From NCBI GenBank assembly GCA_017307785.1, contig JAFKGI010000010.1:124001-188000 (forward strand): a DNA stretch of 64,000 nucleotides. The letters are read 5' to 3'. Below, piece by piece: positions 50,602-58,154 of this stretch (the stretch's first letter is position 1; every line of letters begins with the position of its first letter). Under the pieces are notes generated by a model. That model searched no databases. It had not been told where the DNA came from and worked only from the letters and a program-made list of their open reading frames with translations. This DNA is from Vulcanimicrobiota bacterium. GTDB taxonomy: Bacteria; Vulcanimicrobiota; Xenobia; Xenobiales; JADMJV01. The translations under genes and the position numbers were made by a program.

Positions 50602-51097
50602 TCTTGCCTCCAGGATTGAAAAAGTCGGGTGGGAGTCGGCCGATCTCCACCAGGTGGACCAGGTAGGCCAGCATGGCTTTACGCAGGGTCTTGGACGGGA
50701 CGTGCCCCATCTTGCGAATGGTCAGCATCACGTCTTTGGGGGAGAGGGCCTTGGGTCGGGAGGCGCTGGCCACGGAGTCATCATCCAGGCACTTGCGCAG
50801 GCGGGTAGATTTGAGCTTGTCTTCCTTGTTGGACTTGGAGCGGGAACCACCGGACTTGCCGAGGTTCTTGCGCTTGTCGTCCCTGATACACCAGAGCACG
50901 TCCTTGAGGATGTCGTCGCTGGAATCGCCAGTCTCCAGGTATTTCTGCAGGTTGGCCTTGGCGCGCAGCTGGCGCTCCTCCATAGCCGAGGCGGAGCCAA
51001 TATCCCCACAGCTCGGGCAGCGGAGCAGGTCGGCGTCTTCAGGGTCCACCTCCTGATAGAGGTCTTCCATGCACCTGGTGCAGAGGTATTCGCTCAC
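50585..51097 (-). CDS. Phage protein with N-terminal zinc ribbon, 170 residues
   Basis: The protein starts MSEYLCTRCMEDLYQEVDPE and continues with LRCPSCGDIGS, a four-Cys ribbon. Next come a basic linker (KSGGSRSKSNKEDKLKSTRL) and a helical end (MLTIRKMGHVPSKTLRKAML). The composition suggests DNA or RNA binding. It is coupled to the HTH repressor upstream by ATGA and could be its co-regulator. No family assignment is made. Confidence 0.6.
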   Translation of the reverse strand: MSEYLCTRCMEDLYQEVDPEDADLLRCPSCGDIGSASAMEERQLRAKANLQKYLETGDSSDDILKDVLWCIRDDKRKNLGKSGGSRSKSNKEDKLKSTRLRKCLDDDSVASASRPKALSPKDVMLTIRKMGHVPSKTLRKAMLAYLVHLVEIGRLPPDFFNPGGKNDHQS

Positions 51098-51402
51098 TTG
51101 ACGCCCCAGGAAAGCACCTTGCCAAGGTAGTTCCGCTCTTCTTTGGCTTCGAGTTCTTTGAGGCGCTTCTCAAGTTGAGCCACGCGAGCTTCCAGCGCCG
51201 TAAGGTGCTCAAGGAGGTGGCCAGCTTCAGCCGGGATTCCCAGCCAACCCATAAGGCGACGGTAGGTAGCGACGTCTATTGTTCGGCCTCGCTCGACTCT
51301 CGAAAGAGTGGCAGCACTGATGCCGAGACAGGCGCTCAGGGAGCGAAGGGATTGCTCCCCACGCCTTTCCCGCACCAGGCTGCCCAAGCTGAAGTCCGAC
51401 AA
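51094..51402 (-). CDS. XRE/Cro-type HTH regulator with C-terminal coiled coil
   Basis: The 102-residue protein has a Cro/CI-like HTH (SLRSLSACLGISAATLSRVE, then RGRTIDVATYRRLMGWLG). A short coiled coil follows (LTALEARVAQLEKRLKELEA), suitable for dimerisation. The start is TTG 51402, directly after the previous TAG, with no ATG in frame nearby. It is the best repressor candidate in the phage part, but no divergent promoter pair is adjacent. It may be an early-to-late switch protein rather than a CI repressor. Confidence 0.78.
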   Translation of the reverse strand: MSDFSLGSLVRERRGEQSLRSLSACLGISAATLSRVERGRTIDVATYRRLMGWLGIPAEAGHLLEHLTALEARVAQLEKRLKELEAKEERNYLGKVLSWGVK

Positions 51403-51660
51403 CTAGGCCGCCTTGATGGCGTGGATGATGTGCGGCAAGATCAGGCCGAGCGGGCCTGCCCACTTGCAGAACAGCCATATGACCCAGGCAGCGAACCAAA
51501 TGAAGATGCAGTTCCGGACAGCTTCTTCCTGGGACACTGCCGAATTGAGCCGGTTCTTGAGTTCCACTTGGAAGACCACCATTAGTGGAAAGAATCCACC
51601 GAAAAGAGCCCATCCACACGGTAGAACGAGGACCAGATATAGCCAGCCAATGGGTTTCAT
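51403..51660 (-). CDS. Small two-helix membrane protein, 85 residues
   Basis: Two hydrophobic segments are clear: IGWLYLVLVLPCGWALFGGF (about 4-23, extending to 31) and FIWFAAWVIWLFCKWAGPLG (about 53-72). Between them lies a short charged helix (LKNRLNSAVSQEEAVRN). Size and early position fit superinfection exclusion or host-takeover membrane proteins, but no family is recognised. Start overlaps the upstream stop as TAATG. Confidence 0.62.
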   Translation of the reverse strand: MKPIGWLYLVLVLPCGWALFGGFFPLMVVFQVELKNRLNSAVSQEEAVRNCIFIWFAAWVIWLFCKWAGPLGLILPHIIHAIKAA

Positions 51661-51974
51661 TATCGGCCTCCGGTGAATTGGAAGTTGGTGCCGAAGGCCT
51701 GCTGGGCAGCTTCAAGGATCAGCTTATCGGCGGCTTCGTCGTCGTAACTGTCCAGGTAGCCGTCGCTGTCGATGACGCCCTTGATGACGTCCGCCTTGAC
51801 CAGGGCCATGTGAAGTTCGCGAGTCCACCCACTGTTTCCGAATGGACGCTTTCCGCAGAAGCCCTCTTGCTCGACCAGCACTCCGCACAGGAGCCGGGAG
51901 AGGTATTCCCCGATGCTCTTCGCCTTTGCGTCGTTTGTTTTGGGGTTCATTGGGACCTGAAGAATGTTTTGCAT
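51660..51974 (-). CDS. Phage protein of unknown function, 104 residues
   Basis: The protein starts MQNILQVPMNPKTNDAKAKS and is mixed alpha/beta with an acidic loop (GVIDSDGYLDSYDDEAADKL). No known domain is visible. Coupled to the membrane-protein gene downstream by TAATG. The 169 bases upstream (51975-52143) carry only a short frame without a good start, so I leave them unassigned. Confidence 0.6.
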   Translation of the reverse strand: MQNILQVPMNPKTNDAKAKSIGEYLSRLLCGVLVEQEGFCGKRPFGNSGWTRELHMALVKADVIKGVIDSDGYLDSYDDEAADKLILEAAQQAFGTNFQFTGGR

Positions 51975-52143
51975 TGAGTCTCCTAAAACGTGCGAGGAGC
52001 GGCTTTCGCTCGCTCGGGGTGGTCAGGGCCAGGTGGAGGAGAAACATCCGGTCTCGTCCGGACTCTGGCCAAGGTTGCCACTGCGCCTCACGGCGCCCCC
52101 GCAGCTCCACCAGGTTGCGATGGTCTGCGAGGGCGGCGGTGAG

Positions 52144-52857
52144 TCAGCCGGAGACGGCTGCGACGGGCTGGTCTTGGGGCAGGTTGGCTACCCAGTGCTT
52201 CTTCCCGTTGGCTTCCACCAGCTCAAGCCGGCCATTGTCCACCAGCTTATCCCAGTAGCCGCCGATCTCGGTCTCTTCCAGCTTCGTGGCTTTGGCCACG
52301 GCCTTGATGGCCTTCTTCTGGTTGCCCTCGTCCTGCACGGCCTGCACCAGGCCCATCTCCACCGCTTTGGGCACGCCCGGGGTGAGGCGCCAGGTCATGA
52401 TGGTGCCGGAGGGGCTGGTGATCTCGCCTTGCTCGGTCAGAGCCAGCTGCTCGCCGTCCTTGATGTCCACGCCAGGGCCGTTGTTCTGGGCACGGCGGGC
52501 GGAGAGGTCCACCACGTTGCCGTTTTTGCCTTTGCCCTTAGCCTCTTTGGCCTTCTGCTTCTCAGCCTTTTTGGCTTCTTTGGCGCGAGCCTTCTCCTCG
52601 GCGTCCTCCACGAAATTGCCTTCTTCGTCGAACATGGAGGTTTGGATCGGGGCAGTCTGGGCGCGCTTCCAGCGCTGGCCCTTCACGACCAACTCCTGAG
52701 CCTTCTGGACTTTGGTGTCGCACATGGACTCCGCGCCGGAGATACAGCTACGGAGGAATTCTTTCTCGTAGGCGTCGAGCTTGCTCCCGTGGTGGGTCAA
52801 GATGTGATTGATGCCTTGCACGCACTTGGTGACTACGGCACCTTCAGCCTGGGTCAT
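52144..52857 (-). CDS. Phage protein with Lys/Ala-rich coiled segment, 237 residues
   Basis: The N-terminus (MTQAEGAVVTKCVQGINHIL) is helical. The centre is a charged low-complexity coil (KARAKEAKKAEKQKAKEAKG) and the C-terminus looks like a small winged-helix unit (KAIKAVAKATKLEETEIGGY, then WDKLVDNGRLELVEANGKKH). The last part may bind DNA. No close family is recognised. It sits between regulator and replication genes. Confidence 0.58.
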   Translation of the reverse strand: MTQAEGAVVTKCVQGINHILTHHGSKLDAYEKEFLRSCISGAESMCDTKVQKAQELVVKGQRWKRAQTAPIQTSMFDEEGNFVEDAEEKARAKEAKKAEKQKAKEAKGKGKNGNVVDLSARRAQNNGPGVDIKDGEQLALTEQGEITSPSGTIMTWRLTPGVPKAVEMGLVQAVQDEGNQKKAIKAVAKATKLEETEIGGYWDKLVDNGRLELVEANGKKHWVANLPQDQPVAAVSG

Positions 52858-52942
52858 TGGAAACGTCCATTCTGCCTGGCAGCATTTTGACGCGAGGAGT
52901 TATTTCCATGCACCCGAGCAGTGTCCTGTACGCGGTGGAAAA

Positions 52943-53065
52943 TCAGAAGAGGCTGAGCTGCTCCTGCGGTGGTGGCGGAGGAGGTGGCTTCGGCTTCTTG
53001 CGGGGGTCGGGCTTCGTCTTCCACCACTCGTAGGCGTCCGAGTGCTTGAGGTCGGCCAGCGTCAT
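52943..53065 (-). CDS. 40-residue protein ending in a beta-clamp-binding QLSLF motif
   Basis: The frame MTLADLKHSDAYEWWKTKPD continues with a Lys/Pro linker (seven Pro in a row) and ends QEQLSLF at its very C-terminus. QL(S/D)LF is the consensus peptide by which bacterial polymerases and repair proteins bind the DNA sliding clamp. A short tethered clamp peptide could redirect or inhibit host replication, or tether a partner. The ATG overlaps the upstream stop as ATGA, so it is a real coupled gene despite its size. Confidence 0.6.
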   Translation of the reverse strand: MTLADLKHSDAYEWWKTKPDPRKKPKPPPPPPPQEQLSLF

Positions 53066-53556
53066 TCGAAGTCGAAGTCGAAGTCGAAGTCGAAGTCGAA
53101 GTCGGCCCGGTCCATCCCGAGGCAGGTCGGGCAGCGCTTGGAGCCGCAGTCTCCAGCCGTGCAGGGACCCAGGCGGGGAGAGTCCTGGATGCCAGGAGGA
53201 CAAAGGCAGTCAGGCCGGTCCTTGCCGCAACGCAGGCAATCGGGCTCCTGGTCTTTACCGCAAGCATCGCAGACCGAGTCATCTGCCGCGACATGGCCTT
53301 TGCAGAACCGGCACGGGTAGCACAGCGGCAAGCCCATCTGAGCGAAGTCCGGATCGTTGCATATGTAGCAACTCTCGGAGAAGACGTCCGGATCGGGCTC
53401 GGACGCGTGATTGGGGTTGTTGAACAGGAAGGCTTCTCCGTGCGTCAGCGGGTCGTTCGTCAACGGGGAGCGGTGCTGATTCTTGAAGGGGTTATAAAGG
53501 GTCCTCACCCAGGGGGGCTCGCTGGCCTCCGCCAATAGCTTCAGTGATTCGTTCAT
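53062..53556 (-). CDS. Multi-zinc-ribbon phage protein with (Asp-Phe)n tail
   Basis: The 164-residue protein starts MNESLKLLAEASEPPWVRTL. It contains CYICNDPDF, CYPCRFCKGHV, CDACGKDQEPDCLRCGKD and CGSKRCPTC, probably three or four zinc sites. It ends DFDFDFDFDFDFDFE, encoded by a hexamer repeat. The acidic-aromatic tail recalls, loosely, the acidic C-terminal tips of single-strand DNA binding proteins that recruit partners. A longer upstream frame is inside other genes and rejected. Function unknown. Confidence 0.6.
   Translation of the reverse strand: MNESLKLLAEASEPPWVRTLYNPFKNQHRSPLTNDPLTHGEAFLFNNPNHASEPDPDVFSESCYICNDPDFAQMGLPLCYPCRFCKGHVAADDSVCDACGKDQEPDCLRCGKDRPDCLCPPGIQDSPRLGPCTAGDCGSKRCPTCLGMDRADFDFDFDFDFDFE
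53066..53101 (+). repeat. (TCGAAG)6 hexamer repeat
   Basis: Six exact tandem copies, with a partial copy on each side, encode the Asp-Phe repeat of the minus-strand gene. Copy-number change would lengthen the tail without shifting the frame. Confidence 0.85.
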
Positions 53557-53567
53557 ATCGGGTCCTT

Positions 53568-53720
53568 TCAGAATGAAATCCAGTCGTCTTTGCTGGTTAC
53601 GAAGTCGAGCCATCCGGCCCGGAAAGCTGCTCGAGCGATCTCCTCGTGCATCGGTGGGCGGCCAGGCTTTGGAACGTCCAGCCTCCAGAGGTAGCCCAGG
53701 GGGCCAGACCAGTAGGCCAT
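53568..53720 (-). CDS. Small phage protein, 50 residues, unknown
   Basis: The protein (MAYWSGPLGYLWRLDVPKPG, then EEIARAAFRAGWLDFVTSKD) has a hydrophobic-aromatic first half and a helical second half. The ATG overlaps the methyltransferase stop as TGATG, so it is coupled to it and may assist it. No domain is recognised. Confidence 0.5.
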   Translation of the reverse strand: MAYWSGPLGYLWRLDVPKPGRPPMHEEIARAAFRAGWLDFVTSKDDWISF

Positions 53721-54928
53721 CAGCGCAACCTCCCCAGCAGGCTGGCCATCGGCGCCACGTTGTCGATCTGCCACTGGGCGTGCCCAGGGTGGAGCTCAAT
53801 CCCGACGTAGGCCCGGCCATTCATCAGAGCGGCCCGACCGGTGGTTCCCTCGCCGCTGAACGGGTCCAGCACGGTGCAGGGGATAGCGTGGTCTGGAGAG
53901 CGGAGGCACGCGCAGCTGGTCCTTGCTGCGCACAGGCGGTAGGGCACCATGGACTTGAGTCGGCGGCGCTTCACCTCGCTGGGGTCTTGAGCGCCCTCGG
54001 CCGCATAGTCTCGCCGGCCCTTGCCGTGATACTCGCCCTTGGAGTTCCCCCCGCAGCGGCGCTGAGCGGCCAGGTCTGCCGGGCCTGGCTCGTAAATCGG
54101 CAGCACGGGGGACAGGCACTCGGGGCAGCATCCCAGGGAGCTGGTGCCCAGCAGCACGCCACGGCGGGGAAGCTCGGGGTGGAAGGTGGCCGGGTGGGCC
54201 TTGCTGAGCGACCTGGCCGCGGTGGTTTTCCAGACGGTCCGCAACTGGCTTCCGTAGACCCAACCCTCAGGGCTGGTCCACTGGTTGTTCCGCACGGCGT
54301 GGATGTCGTAAAAGTAGCGGGAGCTGGGGGAGAACAGGTAGATCATCTCGTGGCTCCGGCTCGGCCGGTCCTTCGCGTTCTCGCTGTTGCAGTTGGACTT
54401 CTCCCAGACGATCTCGGAGCGAAGCCACCAACCGGTTTCCTGGATGGCCAGGGAGATGCGCTGTGGGAGCATCAGCATCTGCTTGACCTTCAGGCCGCTA
54501 CCCTTGGCGGTGCCAGCAGAGCGGTTCCACCCGTTCGCTTTGGCAAACTGGTCGGTCGGGTAGTTCTTCTCGATGGTCCGCCTGGCGCACGCCTCGATCT
54601 CTGCCTCGGTGGCAGGCCGGCCGTTCTGGGCGGTGGCGTCCTGGTAGTTCAGCCAGGCGGTGCCGGTCGGGTGGAGCACGCGGCGCAACTCGTGGAACAA
54701 CTGCACCAGGTTGGCGATGTGCTCGACCATTGTCGCTTCCTGGCCCCACTGTCCGGATACCCCGTAGTCGCGAACCTTCCAGTACGGCGGAGAGAAGAAC
54801 GCGGTATGGACCGAGTGGGCAGGCATTGCGCGCAGAGCGGCCAGCACGTCCATCACCCAGAGCCGGAAGAGGGAGTGAACGGTGAAGGTGGGCTGAAGTT
54901 CGAAGAGCCCGGGCTGGGAGTATGTCAT
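53720..54928 (-). CDS. DNA methyltransferase, beta-class (SPPYW type)
   Basis: The 402-residue enzyme has motif IV FFSPPYWKVRDYG near residue 45 and motif I DPFSGEGTTGRAA near the C-terminus, the beta order of N4-cytosine or N6-adenine methylases. SPPY favours N4-cytosine. A Cys-rich insertion (CCPECLSPV) and a basic KRRRLKS stretch lie in the target-recognition part. Residues 5-9 read QPGLF, a clamp-binding-like peptide. Start ATG 54928 overlaps the upstream stop (ATGA); the earlier ATG is rejected. It probably protects phage DNA from restriction. No cognate nuclease is seen. Confidence 0.82.
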   Translation of the reverse strand: MTYSQPGLFELQPTFTVHSLFRLWVMDVLAALRAMPAHSVHTAFFSPPYWKVRDYGVSGQWGQEATMVEHIANLVQLFHELRRVLHPTGTAWLNYQDATAQNGRPATEAEIEACARRTIEKNYPTDQFAKANGWNRSAGTAKGSGLKVKQMLMLPQRISLAIQETGWWLRSEIVWEKSNCNSENAKDRPSRSHEMIYLFSPSSRYFYDIHAVRNNQWTSPEGWVYGSQLRTVWKTTAARSLSKAHPATFHPELPRRGVLLGTSSLGCCPECLSPVLPIYEPGPADLAAQRRCGGNSKGEYHGKGRRDYAAEGAQDPSEVKRRRLKSMVPYRLCAARTSCACLRSPDHAIPCTVLDPFSGEGTTGRAALMNGRAYVGIELHPGHAQWQIDNVAPMASLLGRLR

Positions 54929-55284
54929 AACCGGCGAAGCCTCAGGTTGGTGGCAGCGGACATGAGGTAGTGCTGACAGCAGCGGTAGAGGTCGGCCAGG
55001 TCGGGAGGCACCTCGCCTATCAGCTCGGCGCAACTCTCTGCCAAACGGCGGGCCTTGTAGGACAGCGGGTTGTAAGCCACCGCAAACTGGTTCCAGAGTA
55101 GTCGGGCTGCATCAGGGCTGATTGCTGCCGGCCCCAGCAGTCCGCAGCGCGGGCACTCGCCCGCCCAGTGGTCGCCTCCACCCACCGGGTAGACACGGGG
55201 GCCAGGCCCGCAAACGGGGCAATGCTCCACGTGGGGGAAGAGCGGAGAGACCTGAGGGAAGAAAGGATCTGAGAGCCCATCCAT
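54925..55284 (-). CDS. Lar-like or zinc-ribbon phage protein, 119 residues
   Basis: The protein starts MDGLSDPFFPQVSPLFPHVE, with CPVCGPGPRVYPV and ECPRCGLLGPAA and then DAARLLWNQFAVAYN. The layout (two CPxC pairs around a short beta loop, followed by ARLLWN) resembles the Lar family of restriction-alleviation proteins. A Lar role beside DNA methylases would fit, but the call is tentative. Coupled on both sides (TGATG and ATGA). Confidence 0.55.
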   Translation of the reverse strand: MDGLSDPFFPQVSPLFPHVEHCPVCGPGPRVYPVGGGDHWAGECPRCGLLGPAAISPDAARLLWNQFAVAYNPLSYKARRLAESCAELIGEVPPDLADLYRCCQHYLMSAATNLRLRRL

Positions 55285-55814
55285 CAGGCTGCCACCAGCG
55301 CTTCCCGCACGACCCGGGGCCAGGGCAGTTCGGAAATCCACCCGAGCCGCTCGGCAGCAGCTGGCCACCAGAACTTCCCGACCATCGCCATAGCCATCCC
55401 CGCCAGTGCGAAAGCGTCCGCCTCGTCACCGTCCTTGTGGAACTGACGGCCGGCAGCGGCAGACATTGCCGCCACCACCACCGGCTTCTTCGCGTTGCCC
55501 TTGCCGGTCGCAAAGCCCTTGACCTTCGCCGGCGCCACGACCACCACGGGCCGGCCCATCTCGTGCAGCAGCAGGCGGAGCACTCCGCCCCACTCGCCGA
55601 CTTGGTGGGCCTTGGGGCCCTTGTAGGCGTAGCCCTCGAGCATCACCACGTGGGGCTGGTAGTCCTCGAGCACGTCCTCCACCGCATCCCGCAGGAAGCG
55701 AAGGCGCTGCACGCCGGCCAAGTGGTCACCCTTCAGCAGCCAGGTCGTGCCGTCGTCTATGCAGAGGCCGTTGCTGCGCAGGCTGGGATCAATCGCAAGC
55801 ACTCGAAGTTTCAC
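55284..55814 (-). CDS. RuvC-like Holliday junction resolvase
   Basis: The 176-residue protein has the RNase H-fold metal residues of the RuvC family: VLAIDPSLRSNGLC, HVVMLEGYAYKGPK and DEADAFALAGMAMA. Phage RuvC homologues trim branched DNA before packaging. The GTG at 55814 overlaps the upstream stop as GTGA; the longer frame is rejected. It lies in the replication-recombination block with the ERF annealing protein. Confidence 0.82.
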   Translation of the reverse strand: MKLRVLAIDPSLRSNGLCIDDGTTWLLKGDHLAGVQRLRFLRDAVEDVLEDYQPHVVMLEGYAYKGPKAHQVGEWGGVLRLLLHEMGRPVVVVAPAKVKGFATGKGNAKKPVVVAAMSAAAGRQFHKDGDEADAFALAGMAMAMVGKFWWPAAAERLGWISELPWPRVVREALVAA

Positions 55815-56734
55815 GCTGCATACTCCGAGAGCGCTTCGCCCACGATGCGAGAGGCGATGGAAAGCGCCATGTCGGCCGGGAACTTTACCTTCGTCTGGCT
55901 GTGCTTCACCTCGTCCACCCCGGAGTCGATGGCGTTGGCGATCAGCGTGGCCCAATGCTGCGGCGTGTGCTCGTAGCCCTTCGGCGGCAGCACCTCGAGG
56001 ATTTCCCGGAAGAGCTTCTCCCGGGCCCGAGCACCGAGCACGGGGTCAATGCTCTGCAGAGCGCCGGCGCATCGTTGGCGCAGCTTGAGCTGCTGGGCCA
56101 CGGTGATGAATGCCGAGAGCTTAGATTTGTCGGTAGAAGCCGGCAGGTTCATTCGCTCAGCTTCTCGCTCATCGAGAGGTTCCGAAGGGTTTTCTGCGTC
56201 AGGTCCCTCTGGGGGACTTTGAATGCCTGCCGGCCGTTCCCCCTGTGGGGGTTTAGGGGTAGGGTTGGGTAGGGTTGGGTAGGGTGGGCGCGTTGCAACG
56301 GGACCCTCCTGAAACGTTTCCTTTGTTTCAGGTTGCTTGTCTTTCAGCCTGGCCCGATATCGCTGTACCCTTTCCGTGCTTGGCTTTGCGGACTTCTTGA
56401 ACCAGCGGAACCAGTCCACAATCAGCCAGCAAGCGTGCTCCTTGCACCACTCTAGCAGTCCGTAAGCCTGGAGTTTCAGGACCGCATCTTGCATTTTCGT
56501 GACACGATTGCGTCCCGTGTAGGCGTATGCGCGAGCAAAATCCTCCACCGTAAGTGGTCTGAAGGTCGCACTTACGAGGTGCCCTTGCCAGCGCTCGGGG
56601 TCAATGTCGGCTGCTTCCTTGGCCAGGCAACAGAGCAACTCGAAGCGGCAATAAGCCCCCTCGTCCTCGTCGATGAGCCCGCGGAAGATCGTGTCTGCAG
56701 TCTGAACCTTGGTGTCTAAAGATAGCCATTGCAC
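55811..56734 (-). CDS. Replisome organiser-like protein (phage replication initiator)
   Basis: The 307-residue protein has an N-terminal winged-helix-like domain (RFELLCCLAKEAADIDPERW and ARAYAYTGRNRVTKMQDAVL), a Pro-rich linker and a C-terminal helical domain (about 210-307). This is the layout of DnaD/O-type phage initiators that load DnaB helicase at an internal origin. It precedes the helicase gene in the same minus-strand block. The linker DNA contains a G-rich repeat (56247-56288) that might be part of the origin. No sharp family motif is present. Confidence 0.62.
   Translation of the reverse strand: MQWLSLDTKVQTADTIFRGLIDEDEGAYCRFELLCCLAKEAADIDPERWQGHLVSATFRPLTVEDFARAYAYTGRNRVTKMQDAVLKLQAYGLLEWCKEHACWLIVDWFRWFKKSAKPSTERVQRYRARLKDKQPETKETFQEGPVATRPPYPTLPNPTPKPPQGERPAGIQSPPEGPDAENPSEPLDEREAERMNLPASTDKSKLSAFITVAQQLKLRQRCAGALQSIDPVLGARAREKLFREILEVLPPKGYEHTPQHWATLIANAIDSGVDEVKHSQTKVKFPADMALSIASRIVGEALSEYAA
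56247..56288 (+). repeat. G-rich direct repeat inside the initiator-like gene
   Basis: TAGGGTTGGG recurs twice, flanked by GGGG and GGGTGGG, giving at least eight runs of three or more G in 42 bases. It encodes Pro-rich linker residues on the minus strand. G-quadruplex formation is possible. Origins of many phages lie within the initiator gene, so it is a candidate origin element. Confidence 0.5.
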
Positions 56735-56753
56735 TGGGGATCAAGTCTCGCTT

Positions 56754-58154
56754 TCAGAACATATTGGGAACTGGGGTCCGGTTCATCTCCTCGATCATAT
56801 CGGGGGTCATGCCGGGGTTGTAGACGGGGTCGGAAAACTTGGTGAGCGGACCGTTGAAGGTCAGCGGGAAGTTGGCGGTAGGGCCGCCGTCGCGTTGCTT
56901 GCACACGCTGCCGAGGGCCTTGCCCGGGTCCGCGTTGCGGATGTCCTTGTAGTAGGCCTCACGGAAGATGCTGATGATGGTGTCCGCGTCCATCTCCCAC
57001 GCCTTGCTGTAGCGCGTGTCGGACGAGATGGGGACCCGCAGCTCTGGCTTGCGCTGGTCGATGCCCGGGTCGGCCTGCAGTACGCAGAGCACGCCTACCG
57101 CCTCCTCAAAAGCCATCGTCTTGATGGCCGCCGAGGCTTCGGCTTGAAGATCCGGCACACGCTTGGCGAGCTGCTGCCCATAGTCCAGGCCAATGATGAG
57201 GTTGGCCGCCAGCTCCGGATGCTGCATCTTGAACTGGCGAATGGCTCGGCGCACAGAAGCGACGCTGCTATGCCCCACGTCATTGATGTAGAGGTTGCCG
57301 GCCTTCTTGATGCCGGCGCTGTAAAGCTGGGTGGAGGTGGCACGGTCGAACGGGATGTCCAGCTCTTGAGCGACGATGCGGGCCAGCAGCTCTGGCCACT
57401 TCATCTCGAACGAGAACCAGAGAACGGGCACCTGGCGGGCCAGGTTGCGGGCACACTGCAGGCCGAAGATGGACTTGCCCATTCCGCTCCGGCCCAGGAT
57501 GGAAATCACCATGCCGGGGGCAATGCCTACGCCCAGCTTATCCAGGCCGCGGAATCCGAGAGAGAGTTTCCGAGGCAGGGCGGTAGGGCCAGCCTTCTCG
57601 CGGTCCGCCAGTTGGTCGGCCATCATCTGCCAGCATTCCCGTTCGGAGTGTGCCAGGGTCTTCTCTACGTAACCCGCGCTCGCCTCAGTGATCAGGGCGG
57701 TGGCCCGGTCCACCAGTTGGTTTGCAGCCATATCGTCCCGGTTGCCCAGGCGCACCAGGCGCTGCCCAGCCTCCACCATTCGGCGCCGCAGGGCGTTCTT
57801 GCTGACCTGGCGGACCAGCACCATGAACTCTTTGTTGCTGACCACGTTGAACTTCTCGGCGGTGTAGGTCGAGATCAAATCCTCGGCGGCCTTGTAGTCT
57901 GACCGGTCTTCGCTCGCCTGCAGAAGATACTGCAATGCCATCAAAGATACGGTCCCGCCTTCGCGGAAGATCTGGCGCAACCCGAGGTAGCCTCGGCGGG
58001 CGGCCTCGTCACGGAAGTCACTGGGCTGAAGCCGACAGAGCATGTGAAACTGCTCCAGGTCTTCGGAGGCTCGGTTCACGAGGGTCCGTTCGAAGTCTCG
58101 ATCCGCATACTCGCGGATCACGGCCATGTGATATTCCTGGTCCGGGTCGCTCAC
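56754..58154 (-). CDS. DnaB-like replicative helicase
   Basis: The 466-residue protein has an N-terminal helical domain and a RecA-fold ATPase with Walker A ISILGRSGMGKS, a VLWFSFEMKW motif (H1a region), a LIIGLDYGQQL Walker B region and a RDGGPTANFPLTFNGPLTKF end. These match DnaB-family hexameric helicases. The GTG start overlaps the upstream methylase stop (GTGA). With the initiator-like gene it forms a self-loading replication pair, so the phage is probably independent of host DnaB. Confidence 0.88.
   Translation of the reverse strand: MSDPDQEYHMAVIREYADRDFERTLVNRASEDLEQFHMLCRLQPSDFRDEAARRGYLGLRQIFREGGTVSLMALQYLLQASEDRSDYKAAEDLISTYTAEKFNVVSNKEFMVLVRQVSKNALRRRMVEAGQRLVRLGNRDDMAANQLVDRATALITEASAGYVEKTLAHSERECWQMMADQLADREKAGPTALPRKLSLGFRGLDKLGVGIAPGMVISILGRSGMGKSIFGLQCARNLARQVPVLWFSFEMKWPELLARIVAQELDIPFDRATSTQLYSAGIKKAGNLYINDVGHSSVASVRRAIRQFKMQHPELAANLIIGLDYGQQLAKRVPDLQAEASAAIKTMAFEEAVGVLCVLQADPGIDQRKPELRVPISSDTRYSKAWEMDADTIISIFREAYYKDIRNADPGKALGSVCKQRDGGPTANFPLTFNGPLTKFSDPVYNPGMTPDMIEEMNRTPVPNMF

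Noticed and set aside
51724..52110. Minus-strand 128-codon frame before the 104-residue gene
   Set aside because: It overlaps the better supported gene at 51660-51974 by about 250 bases and has no good start; only its first part looks protein-like.
52854..53294. Minus-strand 146-codon frame with (Ser-Thr) repeats
   Set aside because: It is the other-frame reading of the TCGAAG repeat; the Cys-rich gene and the QLSLF gene explain the region better.
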